In this document: positions 7,454 through 15,091 of the stretch, one piece after another
How the letters are laid out: each line of letters opens with the position of its first letter
Position numbering within the stretch: the first letter of the stretch is position 1
From: a virus
Strand: one strand, 5' to 3'
DNA: 27,088 bases
IMG/VR virus record: IMGVR_UViG_3300027771_000078
Coordinates: 1-27,088 of that record
Notes under the pieces: model-generated
Told to the model about the DNA's origin: nothing
The model's input: only the letters and a program-made list of their open reading frames with translations
Databases searched by the model: none
Made by a program: the position numbers and the translations under genes

Positions 7454-8509
7454 TTAAACTTTGTTCCATCCTTTAATCACTTCAGAACTAAAATTAGCAT
7501 AACTAAATTCCATCCTGTCGATTATCTTAACAGCATCAATACCATGTTGGTTTATTGCTACATACCCTTCATGACCAGTAGGTTTTAAACCATCTTTAGT
7601 CTTTAGGAATGTTTCTACACTGCTAGCCTTATTTAGGCTTTTTAGAATTACTATTTTCATTCGATATAATAAGCTATGCATTTTATCAACAGCTACCATA
7701 TCAGGCAGGTTTTTAAACACAGGTGTATATAATTCAGCCTTTCTTATCTTAGTTTCTTCACGTTTAACTGAATCAACAGCTTTGTTCATATGTGCTACAA
7801 CAAAATCAGCAAAATTAGTAATGTTACCGTTAACATTAAATGTACCTTTCATTATTAAAGAATTAATATAAACAACCCACAAATCTATTGTCATAGGACT
7901 AAGATTGAATTTATGTTTAACAGAACTATATTCTTTTTTCATATATTCTAATAGTTGTTTAGTATTATCGTCTATCTCATCTATTTCATCATGAGCATTG
8001 AAATGCCATAAACCATATGGCGAACCAATCATCTTCTTAATATCATAACCATAATGAGCTTGACCATCAATATAATTAGTATGCCAAGCTATACCAACCC
8101 AATCAGAACCTTTAAGACCAGGAGCTGAGTATACTAATGTATTTGCTTGGAATATGCCTCTACCTTTAGTATACTCAACCATGCCTCTGGTAAATAACAG
8201 ATCACCCTGTACAAGATCCCCTAGCTGTAAGTCACTGTCTTCTAATATCATTAATGTATCAGCTAGCTTTGTACTAAGTTTATTCTCACCCATATCATCT
8301 ATAATTTCTTGATATGTATAATATAATTTTGAATCTTTATTGAATATACTTTTCTTAGCAATATAGATACCTTTTTTATCTCTACCTAAAAAGATTGCAG
8401 GTGCACCGTCCCACTTACGAGACCACTGCACCTTGCCAGATATCATATCATCTATCCAATGTATAGGGTTTTTTTGAGCCAGAACTATTCTGTCCTCAAA
8501 ATGATCCAT
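7454..8509 (-). CDS. Ligase-fold nucleotidyltransferase-like protein (DUF6267-like), 351 aa
   Basis: The N-terminal third has SRKWDGAPAIFLG, with Lys32-x-Asp34-Gly35 matching motif I (KxDG) of ATP/NAD-dependent DNA and RNA ligases and mRNA capping enzymes. Later QGDLLF (101-106), HEGYV (313-317) and AVKI (326-329) resemble motifs III/IIIa, IV and V. Proteins of this type are common in marine T4-like phages and are usually left as domains of unknown function. I infer a covalent nucleotidyltransferase; the substrate is unknown. The ORF can be extended to ATG 8530, but that codon is only 5 nt from the promoter -10 box. The ATG at 8509 gives an N terminus (MDHFED) in the family style, with AAAAGG 10 nt upstream. 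A leaderless start at 8530 remains possible. Confidence 0.75.
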   Translation of the reverse strand: MDHFEDRIVLAQKNPIHWIDDMISGKVQWSRKWDGAPAIFLGRDKKGIYIAKKSIFNKDSKLYYTYQEIIDDMGENKLSTKLADTLMILEDSDLQLGDLVQGDLLFTRGMVEYTKGRGIFQANTLVYSAPGLKGSDWVGIAWHTNYIDGQAHYGYDIKKMIGSPYGLWHFNAHDEIDEIDDNTKQLLEYMKKEYSSVKHKFNLSPMTIDLWVVYINSLIMKGTFNVNGNITNFADFVVAHMNKAVDSVKREETKIRKAELYTPVFKNLPDMVAVDKMHSLLYRMKIVILKSLNKASSVETFLKTKDGLKPTGHEGYVAINQHGIDAVKIIDRMEFSYANFSSEVIKGWNKV

Positions 8510-8535
8510 ATGTGTATTACCTTTTCTCATACCTT

Positions 8536-8564
8536 ATTGTACTACATTAATGAGAACAGGTCAA
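8536..8564 (-). promoter_or_regulatory. Sigma70-type early promoter TTGACC-N17-TACAAT
   Basis: The -35 box TTGACC is at 8564-8559, the spacer is exactly 17 nt, and the -10 box TACAAT is at 8541-8536, all on the minus strand just after the nuclease stop codon. The -35 box continues TGT and the sequence before the -10 is TGTAG, both shared with the polymerase promoter at 19707-19735. Confidence 0.85.
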
Positions 8565-8567
8565 CAA

Positions 8568-9551
8568 TTATATGAACGGATTTATCTTTAACTTTCTAGG
8601 ATCAAATCCATATGGTGATGCTGGTATGAGTTTAGATGCTCTCAGATCAGGCATTAATTCCACCCGACCTTCAGTGCTATCTAAAACTAAACGAAATGAA
8701 AAATTGCCCACAGCATTATATACTGGAATTTTTCTAAAAGATGCTAATGTTTTATTAAGTTGTAATGGATCACTCCTACCCATCAAATAAAAATCAGGTC
8801 CCGTTTGAATATAATGAGCACCGCCGTCCTTTTTTCCTTTAGTATAATGTGTTGTCACTAAGTCTGTAATATTTTTATTCTTCCTTAGGTATCCAATCAT
8901 ATTATTCCGGCCTGGTCCTTCGTTAGTAATTAAGCTGTCAGGGTTTTTTAAAATATAGTCTGTTAACTCATACCAGCTGACCACACTATCATTTCTTGGA
9001 ACATCTTTCCAATCTGGGGATCTTCCAACTTGAGTTGAAACTCCATTTAAATCATATTCCCTTAATGGATTGGTTTCATAATTTGCGTTTGCAACTCTAC
9101 CTGTATCACTAGTAGGTGGTTTTACTAGAGCACCAGACTGTACTGAAGGTGTGCTTGTTGAGAGAAAAGTAATTTTTTCTAATAGTTTGTTCTTTTTCAT
9201 CCACTGGTCATCTCTACCCAAAAATTTACTAAGAGAATTAATAAATTTCATGCCAATACTATTGGGTTGCCTCAACTTGTCTCGTATTGTATTTTTAACT
9301 GCGGAAGGGTTCTTTTTACTAAAAACAATTTTATTATTTCTATAACTTGGGCGAGCATTAAATAAAGCATTATCATGGGCCATCTTAACTTCAACCCATG
9401 TTCTAGATGTGCCATTATATGTTATTTTTATATCTGAATGTGCTACATCTGCTTTGGGACGGACAGCTGTTAGATCAGTTCTACCAGCATCTTTAAGACT
9501 TTTATTAATTTGTTCTGCTACATCAAGTTCATGTTGATCTGAGGCCCTCAT
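8568..9551 (-). CDS. Putative PD-(D/E)XK-type nuclease, 327 aa
   Basis: The N-terminal 60 residues fit a restriction-endonuclease-like core: a leading helix (DQHELDVAEQINKSLKDAG), then Asp40 in HSDIKITYNG and Glu54-x-Lys56 in TWVEVKMA, the D...ExK pattern. The remainder (61-327) is unrecognised and has a basic middle and a C-terminal beta-rich segment. The gene lies directly upstream of the ligase-fold protein, so a DNA or RNA processing pair is plausible. The start ATG is fixed by AAGGAG within a hairpin and by a late promoter at 9570-9577. The nuclease assignment rests on three residues and the local pattern, so it is tentative. An unrelated DNA-binding protein is the alternative. Confidence 0.6.
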   Translation of the reverse strand: MRASDQHELDVAEQINKSLKDAGRTDLTAVRPKADVAHSDIKITYNGTSRTWVEVKMAHDNALFNARPSYRNNKIVFSKKNPSAVKNTIRDKLRQPNSIGMKFINSLSKFLGRDDQWMKKNKLLEKITFLSTSTPSVQSGALVKPPTSDTGRVANANYETNPLREYDLNGVSTQVGRSPDWKDVPRNDSVVSWYELTDYILKNPDSLITNEGPGRNNMIGYLRKNKNITDLVTTHYTKGKKDGGAHYIQTGPDFYLMGRSDPLQLNKTLASFRKIPVYNAVGNFSFRLVLDSTEGRVELMPDLRASKLIPASPYGFDPRKLKINPFI

Positions 9552-9573
9552 AATATCTCCTTACGGAGATATT
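9552..9573 (-). promoter_or_regulatory. Ribosome-site-sequestering hairpin with GUAA tetraloop
   Basis: In RNA from the minus strand, AAUAUCUCC and GGAGAUAUU form a perfect 9-bp stem closed by GUAA, a GNRA tetraloop. The 3' arm contains the GGAG of the nuclease gene and ends next to the AUG. Transcripts arriving from upstream would hide the ribosome site. RNA from the overlapping late promoter would start near 9564, at the loop, and lack the 5' arm. This is the arrangement known for T4 gene e. Confidence 0.85.
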
Positions 9574-9577
9574 TATA
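9570..9577 (-). promoter_or_regulatory. T4-type late promoter TATAAATA overlapping the hairpin
   Basis: A perfect TATAAATA whose last four bases lie inside the 5' arm of the sequestering hairpin. It also overlaps the stop region of the 73-aa gene. The predicted start near 9564 gives a 13-nt leader carrying AAGGAG. Confidence 0.85.
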
Positions 9578-9794
9578 AACCTAACACTCTGGCTGCAGAA
9601 TCAAGACCTTTTTTCTGATTGTAATGATTAGAAAAGTAATCTACCATCTGGCCAAAATAAAACTTAGCATCCTCTTCTGGAACTTCTTTAGCAGCCTCTT
9701 CAAATAAACTAATCAGTCTAGCAACAGACAGGCCTTCAAGATTTACTTTCTTTAACGCTGCTGGTGTAGATGGTCCACGTGGTTTATTAAACAT
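9573..9794 (-). CDS. Small unknown protein, 73 aa
   Basis: It begins MFNKPRGPSTPAALKKVNLE and continues as a predicted helical, acidic segment (ARLISLFEEAAKEVPEEDAK) ending in LDSAARVLGL. GGGAG lies about 9 nt before the ATG, and the start follows the stop of the 78-aa gene by one base, so the two are coupled. No family recognised and no membrane or signal segment seen. Its stop codon overlaps the late promoter and hairpin of the nuclease gene. Confidence 0.75.
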   Translation of the reverse strand: MFNKPRGPSTPAALKKVNLEGLSVARLISLFEEAAKEVPEEDAKFYFGQMVDYFSNHYNQKKGLDSAARVLGL

Positions 9795-9795
9795 A

Positions 9796-10032
9796 TTATA
9801 TTCTCCCTATTCTATGAATTAGCTGAAGTAGAGCCTCTCTTTTCTTTACATTGTTCTCAGATGGTACAAAGCCAGCAGACGTATTAGCTTCTAACATAAA
9901 GTCATTCTTATTAAGATAGAATATTACACATTCTCTTATTAGTTCTACATCTGACTCAGCTATTGCTGGTTTAGTTACTCTTGGTGTACTGACCCCTTTA
10001 GGGTCAGATGGTGTAGGTGTCCATGGTGTCAT
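9796..10032 (-). CDS. Small unknown protein, 78 aa
   Basis: It has a Pro/Thr-rich N terminus (MTPWTPTPSDPKGVSTPRVT) followed by a helical part (DVELIRECVIFYLNKNDFML) and a basic end. AGGGAG lies 8 nt before the ATG. The 73-aa neighbour also has a PSTP stretch near its start. The gene begins just after the transporter stop codon and is probably read from the same transcript. Function unknown. Confidence 0.75.
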   Translation of the reverse strand: MTPWTPTPSDPKGVSTPRVTKPAIAESDVELIRECVIFYLNKNDFMLEANTSAGFVPSENNVKKREALLQLIHRIGRI

Positions 10033-10033
10033 T

Positions 10034-11260
10034 TTAATTACTCCCTGTAAATTCTGGATAACTTCTAAGACCTATCTCACTTATATCAGAACCTTTTAGT
10101 TCTTCTTCTTCTGATAACCTTATTCCTAATACAAGTTTAACACCATACCAAAGAATGAAGCTAGTGATAACAACAAATGATCCTATTGCTACAACCCCAA
10201 TTAATTGAGTACTAAATTTTGCGTCTGCGTTAGTCAATGGAACTGCTAATGTTCCCCATATACCACAAACTAAATGAACTGGTATTGCACCAACTACATC
10301 ATCTATTTTTAATTTATCAAGTAAAGGTACTGCTAACATAACTAAGGCTCCACCTGTTCCACCAATTAATACTGCTTGGAAAAATGAAGGGGCTAAAGGT
10401 TCAGCAGTTATTGATACTAATCCACCTAGTGCTCCATTTAAAACAAATGTTAAATCTACCTTCTTATAAAGTAGCTGCCCTAATATCATGGCTACTATAA
10501 CACCACCTGCAGCAGCTAAATTTGTATTACAAAATATTCTTGCCATTGCACTTGCATCTGCTACTGACCCAAGAGCTAATTGAGAACCACCATTAAATCC
10601 AAACCAGCCAAACCATAATAGAAAAGTGCCTAATGTTGCTAAAGGTAATGAAGAAGCAGGCATTGAATTAACCTTACCCTTTTTTGAATACTTACCTTTT
10701 CTTGCACCAACAACTAGACATCCTACTAAAGCACACCATCCTCCTACAGAATGAACTATAGTAGATCCAGCAAAGTCACTAAATCCTAATTCAGATAACC
10801 AGCCTGCTCCCCATGTCCATGAACCCTGTATTGGATATATGATTGCTGTTAATCCTACAACAACAGCTATGAAAGGCCATAACTTAACCCGTTCAGCAAC
10901 TGCTCCGGATACTATTGAAGCAGCTGTAGCTACAAATACCATCTGGAAGAACCAATCTGAGGCTCCTGCATAACCACCTTCTGAAGTTTCAGTAGCTGGA
11001 TCAGCTACATCAAAGGGACTAAAAGTTCCTATAAAGCCTCCATCTACTCCTGAATACATTAAGTTGTATCCTACTAAAAAGTATAACACTCCTGCCATAG
11101 AATATAATACAATATTTTTCGTGCATATTGTTGCCACACTTTTAGTTCTTACCATACCTGCTTCTAGCATGCAAAAACCTGCAGCCATTAACATTACTAG
11201 TATTCCATTTACTAGGAATGAAAACGTATTAAATATAAACACTATATCTTGAGATTCCAT
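10034..11260 (-). CDS. amt: Ammonium transporter (Amt/MEP family), 408 aa
   Basis: An inner-membrane channel-like transporter for ammonium with full family length and no signal peptide. It begins with transmembrane helices that contain AAGFCMLEAGMVRTKS, and about 11 hydrophobic segments can be counted. Functional residues of E. coli AmtB have clear counterparts: Asp162 in SDFAGSTIVH (AmtB D160), His170 (H168) and His329 in IPVHLVCGIWG (H318), with the WFGFNGGS segment between. AAGGA lies 6 nt before the ATG. No PII (glnK) gene is next to it. It sits downstream of uvsX and gp41 in the replication unit, so expression with early/middle genes is likely. As an auxiliary metabolic gene it probably raises nitrogen uptake during infection; that role is inferred. 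Confidence 0.95.
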   Translation of the reverse strand: MESQDIVFIFNTFSFLVNGILVMLMAAGFCMLEAGMVRTKSVATICTKNIVLYSMAGVLYFLVGYNLMYSGVDGGFIGTFSPFDVADPATETSEGGYAGASDWFFQMVFVATAASIVSGAVAERVKLWPFIAVVVGLTAIIYPIQGSWTWGAGWLSELGFSDFAGSTIVHSVGGWCALVGCLVVGARKGKYSKKGKVNSMPASSLPLATLGTFLLWFGWFGFNGGSQLALGSVADASAMARIFCNTNLAAAGGVIVAMILGQLLYKKVDLTFVLNGALGGLVSITAEPLAPSFFQAVLIGGTGGALVMLAVPLLDKLKIDDVVGAIPVHLVCGIWGTLAVPLTNADAKFSTQLIGVVAIGSFVVITSFILWYGVKLVLGIRLSEEEELKGSDISEIGLRSYPEFTGSN

Positions 11261-11278
11261 TATTTTTCCTTGTTATTT

Positions 11279-11467
11279 TTACAATTCCATTATTTCTGTA
11301 TCGCGTTCATGCATAGCTTGTGCCAATGCATTATTTTTACTATACTTTATGTCTCCAGTCAACCGATAAGTTGTTAAAAACACTTGTATATATTCTTCCA
11401 CCACCTTATGCTTAGTTGCAACCATTAAACCATCTTGAAATGTTTGTGCTTCAGGAAATAGATCCAT
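11279..11467 (-). CDS. Small unknown protein, 62 aa
   Basis: It begins MDLFPEAQTFQDGLMVATKH and appears largely helical, with a C terminus rich in Ala, Glu and Met. The ATG lies one base after the stop codon of the DUF59 gene, and its ribosome site would be inside that gene (weak GGGATTGG), so translation probably depends on coupling. No family recognised. The tight packing and absence of stops support a real gene. Confidence 0.65.
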   Translation of the reverse strand: MDLFPEAQTFQDGLMVATKHKVVEEYIQVFLTTYRLTGDIKYSKNNALAQAMHERDTEIMEL

Positions 11468-11468
11468 G

Positions 11469-11774
11469 TTATACCAATCCCAATTCTAGTTTACCAGCTT
11501 CTGATATGTTATCATGACCCCATAGAGGTTCAAATACCACCTGTACATCACAATCTTTTATCCCGTCTACCTTCATTACAGCATCCTTTACCCATACTGG
11601 CATATCTTGGGCAACAGGACACCATGCACTTGTTAGTGTCATAATAACATTACATTTATCTTTATCAAAAGATATATCATATATCAATCCTAGCTCATAT
11701 ATGTTCAAAGATATTTCAGGATCATGTACTGTTCGAATTTGTTCTATTACTTTTTCTTTAAGATCTTGATCCAT
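11469..11774 (-). CDS. DUF59 / MIP18-family Fe-S assembly-like protein (SufT/PaaD type), 101 aa
   Basis: The sequence has the family core: VHDPEISLNIYELGLIYDIS near the N terminus, then the MTLTSAWCPVA strand-turn with the conserved Cys52, and a C-terminal VVFEPLWG. Members (SufT, PaaD, MIP18) act in Fe-S cluster assembly or delivery in the cytoplasm. Here the usual 'TAPGCP' turn is TSAWCP. AAGGAG lies 7 nt before the ATG and the gene overlaps the preceding 50-aa ORF. The window encodes two candidate metal-cofactor enzymes, the radical SAM protein and the TauD-like oxygenase. Support for phage or host Fe-S enzymes is a plausible but unproven role. Confidence 0.88.
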   Translation of the reverse strand: MDQDLKEKVIEQIRTVHDPEISLNIYELGLIYDISFDKDKCNVIMTLTSAWCPVAQDMPVWVKDAVMKVDGIKDCDVQVVFEPLWGHDNISEAGKLELGLV

Positions 11775-11910
11775 ATTTTAACTCCTTTAATGTTCTAAGT
11801 ACCTTTACACAATATAAAAAACTTTGTGGGTACATTTCTGGATCAGGAAGTTGAGTATCTTTAAACTCTCTTTGTAGTTCTTCTATCTCTTGTCTACTAA
11901 TCCCAATCAT
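11758..11910 (-). CDS. Small unknown protein, 50 aa
   Basis: It begins MIGISRQEIEELQREFKDTQ and ends in a basic LKELKYGSRS. The frame is open to an ATG at 11943, but that would put 47 nt inside the metalloprotease-like gene. The ATG at 11910 overlaps its end by only 14 nt and has a weak GGAA-type site upstream. It overlaps the DUF59 gene by 17 nt at its 3' end. Function unknown. Confidence 0.6.
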   Translation of the reverse strand: MIGISRQEIEELQREFKDTQLPDPEMYPQSFLYCVKVLRTLKELKYGSRS

Positions 11911-12478
11911 GAGCTTTTTTTCCAAAAGGTATATCGTCACCATACTCTTCTACAAAGTATGCTATTAACCCAACTTCAAGCCCATATGCTTCAATTTCCC
12001 ATGGTTGAAAATAATAGTCTTTATCATCAGCATCTAAAATAACTTTAGTATCATAACCATGAATAGTATAACCTTTTCTTTTTTCTTCCTTAGGATATCT
12101 TTTACTTGGTATATTAAATGAAGGTCCATTCCACTCATGTGTATTACCTTTGCCATATATACCATCCAATTGATTAGTTGCAAATTGTTTTACATGCACC
12201 ATTTCATGTGCCAAAGATTTAAAATAGAAATGTTCATCTCCATCTTGTTCTTTAACTATTCTAATATTAAACTCTGTAGGACTAGGAGGTGGGGTAAAAT
12301 CATCCCACATACAATCTGCTTTATATCTAAAATGAGATGTATTAGGTTGTATTTTAATGTTTAGCAATAAAGATCTTGAAAGATCGTCTGGCATTAATTC
12401 ATCACAATAAAATTGAGCAGCCAGCTTAAGCCATTTTACTAGCTTTTTATTTTTTGCACCTCTTACTTTTATAATCAC
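11897..12478 (-). CDS. Putative zinc metallopeptidase (HExxH), 193 aa
   Basis: Residues 89-97 read LAHEMVHVK, a consensus HExxH zincin motif (His91, Glu92, His95). A WEIEAYGLE segment near 160-168 offers a glutamate as third ligand, as in gluzincin or SprT-like small peptidases. No signal peptide is present, so it acts in the cytoplasm or in particles. The start codon is GTG, overlapping the TAG stop of the 79-aa gene by one base, with GAGGAAG upstream. Similar small HExxH proteins occur in T4-like phages without a proven substrate. The metal-binding call is firm; peptidase activity is inferred. Confidence 0.75.
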   Translation of the reverse strand: MIIKVRGAKNKKLVKWLKLAAQFYCDELMPDDLSRSLLLNIKIQPNTSHFRYKADCMWDDFTPPPSPTEFNIRIVKEQDGDEHFYFKSLAHEMVHVKQFATNQLDGIYGKGNTHEWNGPSFNIPSKRYPKEEKRKGYTIHGYDTKVILDADDKDYYFQPWEIEAYGLEVGLIAYFVEEYGDDIPFGKKAHDWD

Positions 12479-12717
12479 TAATCTTCCTCAATAAGAGACT
12501 CTAAAGGCTGTGGCATTTTAGTCAAAAAGAAAGCTGGTGTCCATCCATTAAACCCAGACCCTAAACTATACTTTCGTACAGCCTCTCTTGCTTCAGTTAT
12601 ATAACCAAATGTTTGTACTATCTGATCTGTTGCAAGTTCTCTTACGTGATATTTTCTACCTGGTATTTTTTCTAGTTTGTAACCATTACTTTTATATTCT
12701 TTTTGTCTGTAACCCAT
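12478..12717 (-). CDS. Conserved hypothetical, 79 aa
   Basis: A 79-residue basic-to-acidic protein that begins MGYRQKEYKSNGYKLEKIPG and contains a YHVRELATDQIVQTFGYITE segment that looks like a small beta sheet plus helix. It overlaps the gp41 stop by one base (TAATG) and the next gene by one base. Function unknown. Its position between the helicase and the HExxH gene suggests coexpression with replication genes. Confidence 0.7.
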   Translation of the reverse strand: MGYRQKEYKSNGYKLEKIPGRKYHVRELATDQIVQTFGYITEAREAVRKYSLGSGFNGWTPAFFLTKMPQPLESLIEED

Positions 12718-14081
12718 TATTGAAACCCTTCAAATTTAATTCTCTGACCAGTAGGAGTCTGATCAAAGCCTGGTGTATCATCATTAATCATATCATCCTG
12801 AGCATGTTGCTCAACATCATACAGCTTCATCTTACTTTTATCTACCCCTACAATAAATCTTCTATAGAGGCCAGGATCACTATATCTATTTTTCAATTGC
12901 TTGACTTGAAATTGGTTTAATGCTTCTAAATCTTCTGTACTAATTAAAGCAAACATAAAGTCAGCAGTAGCTGGTAATCCAAACGATTCAGAAGTATCTT
13001 CTAATCCAATATCAGAAGAGCTAAAACCAGCTCTAGTAGTTTGAGTAGCAGATACTACAGGAACATTAAACTCTACAGCTAATCCTCTAAGTTCTTCTGC
13101 TATTGCTTTTACATAGGTATACGAGTTAACACTTGCACCATATTTAATTCTTGCAGACATACATATATTCAAATAGTCTACATATATTATATCTGGTACA
13201 AATTTCTTTTTCATCTTTAATTCATTAAGTAAGTGTCTGAAATGATTGACTCCAGCACTTGCAGTAGGATATTCTTTTATTATTATTTGACCTGTAGTCT
13301 TATCTTTTATTCTTGTTAGTTTTTTATCATATGCCTCTTTAGGTAACATGGATAACTCATCCATAGTAACATCCATTAAATTAGCATCTATTCTTTGAGC
13401 TATCTTTTCTTCAGCCATCTCCATAGTAAGATACAATACGTTCTTACCATTCATCATATTATCAGCAGCACAGCTACACATAAAGAGAGACTTACCTACA
13501 CCAGTACCAGCTAGGCAGATATTCAAAGTCTTTTTAGATAGACCACCTTTAGTAATTCTATTGAAATATTCTAATGTAAATGGAAGTTTTTCTTCTTTAG
13601 CATGATAGAACTCAAACCGGGCGTCAGCATCATCAATAAAGTCATGTCCTACATGAGGATCAAAACTTACTGATAAAGCGTCAGTCAACAAGGCGGGTAT
13701 TGCACCCTTTGAAGTCTTCGTTTTACCGTCAAGTATTTGAATGGACTCCATTATTGCGTTGTATACTGCCTGAGTTTGGCAGAACTTCTCAGTTTCGGAT
13801 GTAAGCCATTCTGAGTCTACAACAATATTAGGTCCAATACCCTGCAGATATTTAGAACAATCGGAATATTGATCCTCAGATAAGTGTGTTAAATTACTTA
13901 GATCTACACTAAGGGAATCTACATTAGGTACCTTATTATACTTGTCTACGTACACCTCTACAAGATTAAATATAGTTTTAGATGTAAAGTCCTTAAAGTA
14001 TTCGTCTTTTAGAAACGGTTTAGTTTTTCTTAAATAATCTTCACTGCTTATTAAGCCTTCGATAATTTTCTGTTCTATCAT
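12717..14081 (-). CDS. 41: Replicative DNA helicase (T4 gp41 / DnaB family), 454 aa
   Basis: A hexameric 5'-3' helicase that would unwind DNA at the fork and partner primase. Walker A is CLAGTGVGKS (about 189-198), Walker B is IIYVDYLNIC (298-307), and a DnaB-type VPVVSATQTTRAG segment follows. The N-terminal domain is the helical type of gp41, and the length is close to T4 gp41 (475 aa). The start overlaps uvsX by ATGA, so the recombinase and helicase are coupled. No primase (gp61) lies next to it in this window. Confidence 0.95.
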   Translation of the reverse strand: MIEQKIIEGLISSEDYLRKTKPFLKDEYFKDFTSKTIFNLVEVYVDKYNKVPNVDSLSVDLSNLTHLSEDQYSDCSKYLQGIGPNIVVDSEWLTSETEKFCQTQAVYNAIMESIQILDGKTKTSKGAIPALLTDALSVSFDPHVGHDFIDDADARFEFYHAKEEKLPFTLEYFNRITKGGLSKKTLNICLAGTGVGKSLFMCSCAADNMMNGKNVLYLTMEMAEEKIAQRIDANLMDVTMDELSMLPKEAYDKKLTRIKDKTTGQIIIKEYPTASAGVNHFRHLLNELKMKKKFVPDIIYVDYLNICMSARIKYGASVNSYTYVKAIAEELRGLAVEFNVPVVSATQTTRAGFSSSDIGLEDTSESFGLPATADFMFALISTEDLEALNQFQVKQLKNRYSDPGLYRRFIVGVDKSKMKLYDVEQHAQDDMINDDTPGFDQTPTGQRIKFEGFQ

Positions 14082-15091
14082 ATAGTAGTTCCATAGCTAA
14101 ATTCTGTTTTACATGCTTCATCAATCTGCTTCAATACCTCCTCAGTAAAATACTTCTCAGGATCTTTTAGTATCTGTTTACCATACAACTTAGATTCACC
14201 CATTTCATATCTATTACCAGACTTCTTAAATATACCATGCTTTTCACCAAACTCTAATAGACCATAATATCTGTCTAATCCACCTGTATAAGATAATAGT
14301 ACTTCTGCTTCTGCATTCTCTTTAGCTAACCTAGATTTAAACATTTTAGCTTTAATAATGATACCAGTAATCTCAGTACCATCTCTTACTTTCTTCTTAG
14401 AAAGGTATGCAATAGTAGAAGCTGCGTATTTTAACCCAGAACCACCACCCATCTCTTTCATAGGCATATACGACCCAATTACCTCGTAAACATGGTTTGT
14501 AACAATCATAGGCACGCCTATTTTTGCTAATTTAAGTGTTAGCACTCTAAAGGCACCTTTGATTAATTGAGACTTAGTCATGTCACGTACATCTTTACCT
14601 TCAGTAGTATCAGCTACCTCTTTTTCAGTAGATAATAAACCTAGACTATCTAATATAAACATCATAGGAGGTCTATCTGGAGACTTCTCATACATGTCAA
14701 TAGTCTTCATAGCATGTGTTCTAAATTTCTGTATAGTGTCAGGTTGGGATATAATAACACGAGTTGTATCCACTCCTCTTTCTTCCATCATCTGTTTAGT
14801 GACAGCTGCTTCAGTATCATAATATACTATTCCACCATCTGGATTATCTAATAAGAATTGCTTAGCAACACCTAATACAAAGAAAGTCTTCCCAGTTGCA
14901 GATTCACCTGCAAAGGCAGTTATTTTATTATTAGGTATTCCACCAAATATAGAACCAGACATTACAGCATTAAGCATATAGCTGCCTGAATCTATTGTAC
15001 CAGCATATTCAGCAGCACCTTTACCATCACCCATTATAGATGTATCTTCATCTTTCATATCATCTACTAAATTTCTAAAAAAATCACTCAT
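14078..15091 (-). CDS. uvsX: Recombinase UvsX (RecA family), 337 aa
   Basis: The strand-exchange protein of T4-like recombination-dependent replication. Walker A is AGESATGKT (about 61-69), followed by YYDTEAA, the Walker B-like MMFILDSLGLL, and the loop GGGSGLKYAAST. The frame can start at ATG 15097, but that codon is one base from GGAG. The ATG at 15091, 7 nt after GGAG, is preferred and overlaps the radical SAM-SDR stop by 8 nt. An internal promoter at 15156-15184 would provide a separate early transcript. Confidence 0.95.
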   Translation of the reverse strand: MSDFFRNLVDDMKDEDTSIMGDGKGAAEYAGTIDSGSYMLNAVMSGSIFGGIPNNKITAFAGESATGKTFFVLGVAKQFLLDNPDGGIVYYDTEAAVTKQMMEERGVDTTRVIISQPDTIQKFRTHAMKTIDMYEKSPDRPPMMFILDSLGLLSTEKEVADTTEGKDVRDMTKSQLIKGAFRVLTLKLAKIGVPMIVTNHVYEVIGSYMPMKEMGGGSGLKYAASTIAYLSKKKVRDGTEITGIIIKAKMFKSRLAKENAEAEVLLSYTGGLDRYYGLLEFGEKHGIFKKSGNRYEMGESKLYGKQILKDPEKYFTEEVLKQIDEACKTEFSYGTTI

